NCBI GenBank assembly: GCA_020436165.1
Contig: JAGQYI010000010.1
Span: forward strand, 169,968 to 233,967
Source: Cyclobacteriaceae bacterium
GTDB lineage: Bacteria > Bacteroidota > Bacteroidia > Cytophagales > Cyclobacteriaceae
Reading direction: 5' to 3'
Length of the DNA: 64,000 bases
Of this stretch, positions 42,818-50,519 are shown one piece after another. The translations under genes were made by a program, and so were the position numbers. Position 1 is the first letter of the stretch, and each line of letters opens with the position of its first letter. The notes under the pieces were generated by a model. It made no database searches. It was not told the DNA's origin and worked only from the letters and a program-made list of their open reading frames with translations.

Positions 42818-44672
42818 TTATGCGTTTAACCAGGTAGGTAGGTTTCATATGATCAACCTTGCCAAGGCAACCCAGGCATTGGCAAGAAGAGGACCGGATA
42901 ACCAGGCCGTTTTTAATAACGAAAAAGTTGGGCTTGGCCACAGGCGCCTCTCCATCATCGATACTTCCTCCGAAGCTCACCAACCCATGGCAGATGTTAC
43001 AGGTCGATACCGACTTGTTTATAACGGAGAGATATTCAATTACAAAGCATTGCGTGAGCAATTGGAGGGCAAGGGGGTTAGTTTCTCTACCTCTTCTGAT
43101 ACGGAGGTTTTGCTCTATTTCCTAATTGAAGAGGGTTCCAAGTGCCTGAATAGACTTAATGGTTTCTTTGCCTTCGCTTTTTACGATACACAGGAAAATA
43201 ATCTTTTGTTGGCGCGAGACCGCTTTGGCATAAAGCCATTGCATGTGTACCAGGATGAGGATAAAATCCTTTTTGCTTCGGAAGTAAAATCGATATTGGC
43301 TTATGGCATCGAACGAAAGCTGAATTACAGCGCGCTGCACACCTACTTGCAACTGAACTATTTGCCGGGTTCACTTTCCATGTTGGAAGGTGTACGAAAA
43401 CTATTGCCGGGACATTATGTAAAAATTCAAGGCACTTCGGTAGAAGAGAAAAGTTACTATGATCTCAAGCCACAAGTCATAGAACGGCCTTTTGAGGAAG
43501 CTAAAGCAGAATTTCAGAAATTGTTGGAACAATCAGTAACAGATCGATTGGTGGCTGATGTGCCCTTAGGCACATTCTTGAGTGGTGGCATTGATTCTTC
43601 AGTGATCTCGGCTATCGCAGCCCAGCATGTAGACGAATTGCAAACCTTTTCCATTGGTTACAAAGACGAACCTTACTTTGATGAGACCAGCTATGCCAAT
43701 TTGGTAGCTCAAAAAATTGGTTCGCAACATACCGTTTTCAAACTTACCAATGACGACCTGTTTGCCCACCTCTATGATATGCTCGATTACCTGGATGAAC
43801 CTTTTGCAGACTCCTCTGCACTGGCAGTTTACATTCTGAGCAAGGAAACCCGTAAAAACGTAACGGTTTCGCTTTCAGGAGATGGAGCCGATGAGCTTTT
43901 TGCGGGGTATAACAAACATGCTGCGCTGTACAGAATGCTTCATTCAGGAGCTAAGGAGCATTTGGTTTCCGCCCTTTCTGGCGTTTGGGGATTGCTTCCA
44001 AAATCCAGAAACAATCTGGTAACTAACGCATTCAGACAACTTGATCGATTTGCCAAAGCTTCGCACATGAGTCCGGCTGACCGTTATTGGGCATGGGCAG
44101 CTTTTGGGGACGCACAATATGCCACTCAATTGATTAAACATTCAGGTGAAGATATTCAACCATTCGGCAATCCTTTTTCTATTTTAAATCCTGGGAAAGA
44201 ATCGATTTCGGATACCTTATTAGCAGATACTAAAATGGTGCTTCCTAACGATATGCTCACCAAGGTTGACCTTATGTCCATGGCTAATAGCCTTGAGGTG
44301 CGGGTGCCCTTCCTCGACCATCGGGTGGTGGAGTTTGCCTTTGGCCTTCCGGATGACATGAAGATTGATGGTTCGGACAGAAAGAGGATCGTAAAAGAAG
44401 CGTTCAGAAGTTATTTGCCTGATGAGCTACTCAATAGAGGAAAACATGGGTTTGAGGTTCCCCTGCTTAAATGGCTTCGTAATGAGCTAAAATCTTTGCT
44501 TGATAACGATTTACTGAATTCATCCTTTATTGAACAGCAGGGTATTTTTGAGATAGCTGCCATTCGCAAGCTGCAAAAGCAACTTGCGTCTCGAAATCCT
44601 GGGGACGCCCATGCAAAGATCTGGGCACTCCTTGTTTTTCAATGGTGGTGGAAGAAGTACTTTACCAACTGA
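42798..44672 (+). CDS. asnB: Asparagine synthetase B (glutamine-hydrolysing)
   Basis: A 624-residue enzyme. The N-terminal class II glutaminase starts with Cys2 (MCGITGIYAF), with RGPDNQAVFN and NGEIFNYKALR. The synthetase half (about 220-610) has the PP-loop FLSGGIDSSVISAI and SLSGDGADELFAGYNKH. It makes Asn from Asp, ATP and Gln. The fairly long interdomain region and C-terminus resemble the AsnB variants used in envelope or exopolysaccharide clusters, so amidation of another acid is possible. The start codon is fixed by Cys2 and lies in a hairpin loop. Confidence 0.9.
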   Translation: MCGITGIYAFNQVGRFHMINLAKATQALARRGPDNQAVFNNEKVGLGHRRLSIIDTSSEAHQPMADVTGRYRLVYNGEIFNYKALREQLEGKGVSFSTSSDTEVLLYFLIEEGSKCLNRLNGFFAFAFYDTQENNLLLARDRFGIKPLHVYQDEDKILFASEVKSILAYGIERKLNYSALHTYLQLNYLPGSLSMLEGVRKLLPGHYVKIQGTSVEEKSYYDLKPQVIERPFEEAKAEFQKLLEQSVTDRLVADVPLGTFLSGGIDSSVISAIAAQHVDELQTFSIGYKDEPYFDETSYANLVAQKIGSQHTVFKLTNDDLFAHLYDMLDYLDEPFADSSALAVYILSKETRKNVTVSLSGDGADELFAGYNKHAALYRMLHSGAKEHLVSALSGVWGLLPKSRNNLVTNAFRQLDRFAKASHMSPADRYWAWAAFGDAQYATQLIKHSGEDIQPFGNPFSILNPGKESISDTLLADTKMVLPNDMLTKVDLMSMANSLEVRVPFLDHRVVEFAFGLPDDMKIDGSDRKRIVKEAFRSYLPDELLNRGKHGFEVPLLKWLRNELKSLLDNDLLNSSFIEQQGIFEIAAIRKLQKQLASRNPGDAHAKIWALLVFQWWWKKYFTN

Positions 44673-44765
44673 TTATAAAAACAAAAATTATGTAAGTGGC
44701 TTGGTTCAATTTTTAAATAACGCCTATTTTAGCTGTTTATATTAGTTAACTAAACAATTCAACCC

Positions 44766-45680
44766 TTGGATATTTTAACGGTCAATAACATTACTAAGAG
44801 TTATTCCAATCATCTGGCGCTTAGTGATGTAAGTTTATCCATTCCTCAGCAAAGTATTTTTGGATTGCTGGGTCCTAATGGAGCGGGTAAAACCACACTT
44901 ATCCGTATCATCAACCAGATCATAAATGCGGATGGTGGCACGATAGAAGTAAATGGGGAACGCCTGAACCCCAATCATATTGAAATCATTGGCTATCTGC
45001 CTGAAGAAAGAGGCTTGTATAAGAAAATGCAGGTAGGTGAGCATCTATTGTATTTTGCTCGATTGAAGGGCCTTAAAAGGGCAGAAGCCATTAAAAAAAT
45101 TAAATACTGGTTCCAAAAGCTGGATATTCCTGACTGGATGAACAAAAAAGTGGAGGACCTTTCAAAGGGTATGCAGCAGAAAGTACAGTTTGTGGGAACC
45201 GTTCTGCACGACCCCAAACTGATTATTTTGGATGAGCCTTTTTCGGGCTTTGATCCTATTAATGCCAATATTATAAAGGATGAAATTCTGGAGCTAAGGG
45301 AAAAGGGGAGTACGATCATTTTCTCCACCCATCGAATGGAAAGTGTGGAAGAGCTGTGTGATCACATAGCACTTATCGACAGGTCGCACAAAATTTTGGA
45401 TGGGCCTAAAAAGGAAATCAAGAACAACTACCGATCGAAAACATTCATTGTAAATCATGTGGGAGATATTGGTGGGTTAGATGGCCATTATGAGCTGCTA
45501 AGCTCTACGTCTTTGGAGGACGACTTGCAGGAAACAAGGATTCGCATTAAAGACGAAACTGGCTCTAACCTGTTGCTAGAGCATCTGATTGGCCAAACCA
45601 AAGTGGTTGGATTCAACGAGTACATTCCATCAATAAACGATATTTTCATTCAAACTGTAAAGGAGGGTAGCCATGAGTAA
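44766..45680 (+). CDS. ABC transporter ATP-binding protein
   Basis: A 304-residue ATPase with Walker A GPNGAGKTT, the signature LSKGMQQKVQ and Walker B LIILDEPFSGFDP. The C-terminal 80 residues have the DUF4162-like extension of NatA-type exporters. It starts at a TTG codon (44766), which gives the usual L/M-DILTVNNITKSY N-terminus; no ATG in frame precedes it. The gene overlaps the permease gene by 8 bases. The pair probably forms an Na+- or drug-type exporter. Confidence 0.88.
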   Translation: MDILTVNNITKSYSNHLALSDVSLSIPQQSIFGLLGPNGAGKTTLIRIINQIINADGGTIEVNGERLNPNHIEIIGYLPEERGLYKKMQVGEHLLYFARLKGLKRAEAIKKIKYWFQKLDIPDWMNKKVEDLSKGMQQKVQFVGTVLHDPKLIILDEPFSGFDPINANIIKDEILELREKGSTIIFSTHRMESVEELCDHIALIDRSHKILDGPKKEIKNNYRSKTFIVNHVGDIGGLDGHYELLSSTSLEDDLQETRIRIKDETGSNLLLEHLIGQTKVVGFNEYIPSINDIFIQTVKEGSHE

Positions 45681-46986
45681 GATTTTACTAATTCTTCAAA
45701 GGGAATACGTTTCCAGGGTTAAAAAGAGAAGTTTTCTCTTGACTACTTTTCTCACGCCTTTGTTATTTGGAGGCTTGTATGCATTGGCCATCTACTTTGC
45801 AGTCAAGGATTCAGGAGACGAGTACCAAATCAAAGTTGTAGATGAAAGTGGCTATGTGGCGAGCAGGCTCGAGGACAAAGGGGTTGCTAAATTTGAGATT
45901 GTAACAGAAGCTGTAGACTCGGTAAAGAAAAATGTTGAAGATGGGAAAGATTTCGGTCTATTATACATACCCAAGCTTGATCTTGATAAACCGGATGGTA
46001 TCATGTTGTATGCCATGAACACTCCCGGTTTGCAACTGGAAGACGATGTAGACGATGCCATTGAGGCAGCTTTGGAGCGTGCAAAAATGGATCGAATAGG
46101 TATTAGCCAGTCAACTCTTGATAGCTTGCGAACAAAAGTGAGTATTAAGTCGGTGAGTTTATCGGGTAAGGCAGCTACCTCAGGTAACTCTTCCATTGCG
46201 GGAGCTGTAGGCACCATAAGCGGTATTCTAATTTACATGTTCATGTTGGTATATGGAGCCCAGGTGATGCGTGGAGTAATGCAGGAAAAGACCAGTAAGA
46301 TCGTTGAGATCCTTGTCTCGTCCGTTAAACCGTTTCAGCTAATGATGGGCAAAATTCTGGGCGTTGCCCTGGTAGGGTTAACTCAGTTTGTGTTGTGGAT
46401 ATTGCTTACGGGAGCCTTACTCTCATTGGCGCCTACTCTGCTTGGGGTAGATGCCCATACCGCTACCGAAGCGGCCAATCACATGAGTGTGGCGGGCGCC
46501 TCAGCTGGTAATGCACAAGCAATTGAAGCTTTCGGAAAAATAAACAATGTAATTAGCCAGATCAATCTACCGCTTATCATTGGCTCGTTTATCTATTATT
46601 TCTTAACAGGCTATTTATTCTATGCAGCTTTGTTTGCTATGGTGGGTTCTGCTGTAGACAGTGAGGCCGACACTCAGCAATTGATGCTGCCTATTATGAT
46701 GCCCATTATTGCCAGCTTTATGATGTTAGGGGCTGTTTTGAAGGACCCGAGTGGAAGCCTGGCATTCTGGCTTTCCATGATACCGTTCTCGTCACCCATC
46801 ATCATGATGATACGGATACCTTTTGATGTGCCTGTATGGCAGCTGGCTTTATCAATGGCGTTAATGATCTTGGGCTTTTTAGGAACTACCTGGGTCGCTG
46901 GCAGGGTCTATCGAATAGGCATTCTTATGCATGGCGCCAAAGTAAACTACAAGGTGATCTTTAAGTGGCTGATGAGTAAGCAGTGA
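45673..46986 (+). CDS. ABC transporter permease (NatB-like, ABC-2 type)
   Basis: The 437 residues have one N-terminal helix (about 20-42), a large extracytoplasmic domain (45-170) and five or six C-terminal helices (about 175-415), as in ABC-2 NatB permeases. The motif VMQEKTSKIVEILVSSVKP before the helices is diagnostic of the family. It pairs with the overlapping ATPase gene. Substrate is unknown; sodium export or peptide export would fit. Confidence 0.85.
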   Translation: MSKILLILQREYVSRVKKRSFLLTTFLTPLLFGGLYALAIYFAVKDSGDEYQIKVVDESGYVASRLEDKGVAKFEIVTEAVDSVKKNVEDGKDFGLLYIPKLDLDKPDGIMLYAMNTPGLQLEDDVDDAIEAALERAKMDRIGISQSTLDSLRTKVSIKSVSLSGKAATSGNSSIAGAVGTISGILIYMFMLVYGAQVMRGVMQEKTSKIVEILVSSVKPFQLMMGKILGVALVGLTQFVLWILLTGALLSLAPTLLGVDAHTATEAANHMSVAGASAGNAQAIEAFGKINNVISQINLPLIIGSFIYYFLTGYLFYAALFAMVGSAVDSEADTQQLMLPIMMPIIASFMMLGAVLKDPSGSLAFWLSMIPFSSPIIMMIRIPFDVPVWQLALSMALMILGFLGTTWVAGRVYRIGILMHGAKVNYKVIFKWLMSKQ

Positions 46987-47066
46987 GTTAGTTAGAGGTT
47001 GTTTGTTAAGAGTTATAGTGTAACCTTTAATTTGGTTTGTACATCTTTAAATACAAATCATTGAAT

Positions 47067-47954
47067 ATGGGTATGTATAAATATATATCTCTTTTAGTAC
47101 TATTTCTACTCGGCTGTAAGAAAGAAGAACCAGAACAGTTTATTTCACGCGTAATCAACTTTAGCGAGCCTCAAAGAGTTACTATTCAGGGCTACGATGG
47201 AGTTATCATGGAACCCTTTATAACACGTGACGACTCCAAACTTTTTTTTAACAACTCCAATAGTGCCGCTAATACAGATTTACATTGGGCAACTAAGCTT
47301 AATGACACCACCTTTGCTTACCAGGGGTTGATAGCAAATGTAAATACCGATGCACTGGAAGGTGTGGCCACCATGGATGAAAACAACAATTTTTACTTTG
47401 TTTCTACACGTAGCTACAACCAGGATTTCTCAACTATTTATTCCGGTGTATTTCAATCAGGTAATATTTCAAATGTTTCGTTGGTTGAGGGAATCTCCAG
47501 GAAAGAGGCTGGTGTTGTCAACTTTGATGTGGAGGTAAGCAATGATGGTAAGCAATTGTATATGGTTGACGGTACCTACGATGACCAGGGAGGCCCTTAT
47601 ACAGCTAATTTTGTATTGGTAGAAAAGAGTGGGAACGCCTTTGAGCGAAGTTCAGTGAGTGACGAAGTTTTTAAGAACATAAATACTGATGACCTGGAGT
47701 ATGCAGCAGGAATTTCTAAAGACGGATTGGAGTTGTTTTTTACCCGCATTAAGGCTCCTATTAATGCGAATTCTATCGCTCAGATATATTATTCGGTAAG
47801 GAGTTCAACCGATGTGGCGTTTCCCATTGCTAATTTGCTGGAGAAGGCCACAGGATTTGTGGAGGGGCCAACCATTTCAGGAGATGGCCAAAGACTCTAT
47901 TACCACAAAAAGGAAGGAAACACGTTCGTGCTTTACCTGGTTAGGAGGCAATAG
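47067..47954 (+). CDS. WD40/TolB-like beta-propeller lipoprotein
   Basis: A 295-residue lipoprotein (MGMYKYISLLVLFLLGC lipobox) with PD40-type repeats: FITRDDSKLFFNNSNSAAN, VSNDGKQLYMVDGTYD, GISKDGLELFFTRIKAP and ISGDGQRLYYHKKEG. Each has the S-x-D-G-x-x-L-Y/F core of TolB-like blades, so a partial or five-bladed propeller is likely. ATG 47067 is preferred to the TTG at 47037. It follows the ABC genes on the same strand with 80 bp spacing, and converges on a tiny lipoprotein gene. Confidence 0.7.
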   Translation: MGMYKYISLLVLFLLGCKKEEPEQFISRVINFSEPQRVTIQGYDGVIMEPFITRDDSKLFFNNSNSAANTDLHWATKLNDTTFAYQGLIANVNTDALEGVATMDENNNFYFVSTRSYNQDFSTIYSGVFQSGNISNVSLVEGISRKEAGVVNFDVEVSNDGKQLYMVDGTYDDQGGPYTANFVLVEKSGNAFERSSVSDEVFKNINTDDLEYAAGISKDGLELFFTRIKAPINANSIAQIYYSVRSSTDVAFPIANLLEKATGFVEGPTISGDGQRLYYHKKEGNTFVLYLVRRQ

Positions 47955-47965
47955 AGTTAACTTAT

Positions 47966-48106
47966 TTATAAGTTGTTTTGGTCCAATTGCTGGGCGGGAA
48001 CCTCCTGGGCAGGTGCTTGCGTGTAAGTAGGGCACATGTACGAAGGGGCACAAGAACTGGCTGCGAAAACAATTACTGCTGCGATAAGTAGAGAAGCCTT
48101 TTTCAT
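47966..48106 (-). CDS. 46-residue lipoprotein, twin copy 1
   Basis: A short gene starting MKKASLLIAAVIVFAASSCA, where the Cys is preceded by a good lipobox (AASSC). The mature peptide is CAPSYMCPTYTQAPAQ followed by EVPAQQLDQNNL, about 28 residues with a second Cys. It is nearly identical to the gene at 49435-49575 (44 of 46 residues). A TACCTTTG box lies 32 bases upstream in both. Small CAPSY-CPTY lipoproteins occur in Bacteroidota and have no assigned function. The conserved codons and shared promoter box argue that it is real. Confidence 0.7.
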   Translation of the reverse strand: MKKASLLIAAVIVFAASSCAPSYMCPTYTQAPAQEVPAQQLDQNNL

Positions 48107-48137
48107 AATAGAAAGTTTTTAGTTTTAATTTCTTTAG

Positions 48138-48145
48138 CAAAGGTA
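48138..48145 (-). promoter_or_regulatory. -7 box of lipoprotein copy 1
   Basis: TACCTTTG on the minus strand matches the phylum's TAnnTTTG element. The same octamer occurs at the same distance from copy 2. No clear TTTG at -33 is seen. Confidence 0.5.
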
Positions 48146-48396
48146 GTGTTGCCTGCTAGGTAACATTCTACTTATTTATCCGCATGGTTTATTGGTTTTT
48201 AGGCGTAAATACTAGGTAAGAAAAAATACGTAGGAGGGGTTGAATCTAAATAGTATAAGTAATAATATTTAGTTATTTGTGTAATAAAGAGAACGCCATT
48301 CCTGCGTAGGCAGAAATCTGTAGTAAACAAAACAACAATACTATTAATAATAACAAGTAGACTTTGCACAAAGAGGTAGCAAGTTATCTAATTTAT

Positions 48397-49149
48397 TCAA
48401 TATTTAATTTTCTTATTTATACTTCCATCTTCATTAAAATATGTCCAAAGACCTTTGTTCTGAATAACTGAAACTTCAATCCAAGGTCTCCATATTTTTT
48501 GAACGCATTCAGTACAAACAGTCCCTTCTTTTTGAACCCGCCCATTTTTAAAATAATATTTCCATTTTCCGGAAGGTCTATTATACTCATCAAACTGACC
48601 AGAAGCCAATAATTCACCAGTCTCATAATAGTATTTAATATTATATAAATTAGAATTAGTTGACTTTTCAAGTATCATTTTTAATGCCCCATTTTCAAAA
48701 TGCCATCTTTCTGATATTAAAGGCTGAACTTTTAAATTAGTATTGATTATTTCTATGGTCTTCAGATTTTCACTTTTATAATACTCTAAATATTTCTCAA
48801 TTCCATCTTCAGTAAATTCATACCTAATTTTAATGGGTGGTTGTGATTGAAAAGGGTAATAATCAGCAGAAGAATCAGAACTATTGACTTCTTTTAAATA
48901 TGAAATTTCATAATATCTGATATCCATATTTATCTTAGATTTTCTAATAAGAACTTCTCGTCTTTTGAATTTTGTTGGGCCACCATAATTGTCCATAATG
49001 ATATAATATCCATCAGATAGGTTTGATTGTAAATTGTATTTCTCGGCAATAATGGAATCTTGTACCATATATGTTAAGTCACCGTAGTTTAATATCGTAG
49101 TATCAGGTTGTGGAGATAAAAGATTTATTAACAAGAGAATCGTTTTCAT
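48397..49149 (-). CDS. Secreted MORN-type repeat protein
   Basis: A 250-residue protein with a short signal sequence (MKTILLLINLLS). Three or so MORN-like strands in the C-terminal half follow: YYYETGELLASGQFDE, GKWKYYFKNGRVQKEG and GLWTYFNEDGSINKK. This is the G-x-W-x-x-Y-x-x-x-G-x-L pattern of MORN/YwqK-type proteins. It lies between the two copies of the tiny lipoprotein, and its AT content is higher than that of the housekeeping genes. It may be an accessory surface protein; the function is unknown. Confidence 0.6.
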   Translation of the reverse strand: MKTILLLINLLSPQPDTTILNYGDLTYMVQDSIIAEKYNLQSNLSDGYYIIMDNYGGPTKFKRREVLIRKSKINMDIRYYEISYLKEVNSSDSSADYYPFQSQPPIKIRYEFTEDGIEKYLEYYKSENLKTIEIINTNLKVQPLISERWHFENGALKMILEKSTNSNLYNIKYYYETGELLASGQFDEYNRPSGKWKYYFKNGRVQKEGTVCTECVQKIWRPWIEVSVIQNKGLWTYFNEDGSINKKIKY

Positions 49150-49166
49150 AATTATATTTCTTTCAT

Positions 49167-49361
49167 TTATATAGGTCTTATCACCAACTTCTTCCTCCGT
49201 CCTTGGTCTGTGTCCTCACAGACCAACCATATTAAGGTTAAAAAACCAAATGTATCAATTCCTTGTTCATAAAACCTAGCCGAAGACCAATAATAATCAT
49301 CAGCTGGCGCGCGTTTAGCGCAGTGTAACGCGTGCATTAAATTAATGTCAAGCGTTTGCAA
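49167..49361 (-). mobile_element. 3' remnant of a REP-associated (Y1) transposase gene
   Basis: Read on the minus strand, the frame gives PADDYYWSSARFYEQGIDTF. This resembles the C-terminal SSAR motif of Y1/IS200-like REP transposases (PEDYxYSSARxY). The stretch is short, lacks the HUH and catalytic Tyr domain, and runs into the repeat at 49305-49372 on one side. A hairpin (TGGTCTGTG/CACAGACCA) lies within it. It is a non-functional remnant, not a gene. Confidence 0.55.
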
Positions 49362-49372
49362 ACGCGCGACAG
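49305..49372. repeat. Dispersed repeat, GCGCGTTTAGCG family, copy 2
   Basis: GCGCGCGTTTAGCGCAGTGT with a CGCGTGCA follow-up and an AGCGTTTGCAAACGCGCG end. Related to 30765-30829. The inverted CGCG ends could form a hairpin. Confidence 0.65.
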
Positions 49373-49434
49373 CAAAGGGTCGTTAAGCGCCAGCCTGAAT
49401 GCTTTGTGACATTGCCCTACGGGCAAGTGATATA

Positions 49435-49575
49435 TTATAAGTTATTTTGATCGAGTTGCTGAGCAGGAACTTCCTGAACAGGAGCCTTAGTGTACGTAGG
49501 GCACATGTACGAAGGGGCACAAGAACTGGCTGCAAAAACAATTACTGCTGCGATAAGTAGAGAAGCCTTTTTCAT
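49435..49575 (-). CDS. 46-residue lipoprotein, twin copy 2
   Basis: The second copy of the tiny lipoprotein: the signal is identical (MKKASLLIAAVIVFAASSC) and the mature peptide differs only at TKAPVQ versus TQAPAQ. Most codons differ only at third positions in the second half, which is a sign of purifying selection. The upstream region is partly conserved too, including the TACCTTTG box and a GTTTTTAG motif further on, so the duplication included the promoter. Confidence 0.7.
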   Translation of the reverse strand: MKKASLLIAAVIVFAASSCAPSYMCPTYTKAPVQEVPAQQLDQNNL

Positions 49576-49598
49576 AATAGAAAGTTTTAATTACACAA

Positions 49599-49606
49599 CA
49601 AAGGTA
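49599..49606 (-). promoter_or_regulatory. -7 box of lipoprotein copy 2
   Basis: TACCTTTG on the minus strand, 24 bases from the start codon, identical to the box of copy 1. The rest of 49607-49872 holds only the repeat below. Confidence 0.5.
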
Positions 49607-49749
49607 GAACCGTTTGCAAGGCTGTGAGCTACTTATTTGCGCGCACAACGCACTGGTTTTTAGCCTTATCTGGTTTCTAGGGGATTATACGTAGGCGGAG
49701 CAAAAAACAGTGTTTGGGTACAGAAAAGCCATCTCAAAAGCCTAAATGG

Positions 49750-49827
49750 CCATCCTGAACTTGATTCAGGATCTAACATTTATAACAGCTTTGCGGTTGA
49801 GATTCTGAAATGAATTCAGAATGACAA
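49750..49827. repeat. Dispersed double hairpin (CATTCTGAAC family), copy 2
   Basis: CATCCTGAACTTGATTCAGG forms one hairpin, and GATTCTGAAATGAATTCAGA with its continuation forms another about 40 bases later. It has the same order as the repeat at 30895-30956. Confidence 0.65.
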
Positions 49828-49872
49828 AGGTGTTTTTCTTTTGTGATGGCTTAAAATTTGGTTGATAGTGCA

Positions 49873-50217
49873 CTATCCGTGCATTACTTCTTTCTTGGCA
49901 AGCAGTTCTTCTTCTGTCTCAGGGTTATCTTCGTCCACAAAAATTGCATCGGCAGGGCAAACGGAGGCACACTGTGGTTCGTCATGAAAGCCTTTGCACT
50001 CTGTACATTTTTCAGGTACAATGTAAAAGAATTCATCTGAAAGCGCAACGTGCTTTTCATCCGCATTGGCTTCCGTTCCATCGGGTTTGGTAAACATTCC
50101 ACTTAGGGTGGTGCCATCAGCAAAGGCCCATTCTTCATCAGGCTCATAAATTGCATTATTAGGACATTCAGAAACGCATGCATCGCAGTTGATGCAATCA
50201 TTATTTATTACTAACAT
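49873..50217 (-). CDS. Alvin-type 2[4Fe-4S] ferredoxin
   Basis: The 114 residues carry C8-x2-C11-x2-C14-x3-C18 (NNDCINCDACVSECPNNAI) and a second set C-x2-C-x8-C-x3-C (EKCTECKGFHDEPQCASVCP). The extended second loop is the Alvin-type pattern. A loop of about 40 residues separates the two clusters. It lies divergent from korA, 300 bp away. It is a natural electron carrier between KorAB and the nuo complex encoded next to it (inference from context). Confidence 0.88.
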   Translation of the reverse strand: MLVINNDCINCDACVSECPNNAIYEPDEEWAFADGTTLSGMFTKPDGTEANADEKHVALSDEFFYIVPEKCTECKGFHDEPQCASVCPADAIFVDEDNPETEEELLAKKEVMHG

Positions 50218-50519
50218 AAAAAATGTGTTTTAAGTAAACTATATTAAAAAATCGGTGGCAAATCTATAGTACAGAAGATTACCTGACACCATCAAAATTC
50301 AATTTGGAATTAATCTAAAATAGGGTCGGATTATGCCCATAAAATTTTTAAATTTGATTGCGATTCAAGCCAGGGCTCATCTACTTAAAATGTGATAAAA
50401 AATCCGTCATCTACATTGAAGAAATATTCGGTTTAATTATGACATTACTCATATTTTAAGAGTAGAAGACCTTCTAACTTGGCCGCCTGAAAAAAATGAA
50501 TAAAAGATAGATTTTTTAT
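50218..50519. other. Divergent ferredoxin/korA promoter region
   Basis: About 300 bases without a gene. On the minus strand, TTTG (50259-50262) and a weak TAGTTTAC (50234-50241) could drive the ferredoxin gene. Towards korA, TAACTTGG near 50479 differs by one base from the -7 consensus. No palindromic operator or riboswitch is evident. Confidence 0.35.

Noticed and set aside
48397..49149. Type VI or RHS toxin identity for the MORN-type protein
   Set aside because: It has only short G-x-W/Y strands and no RHS core, toxin tip or immunity neighbour.
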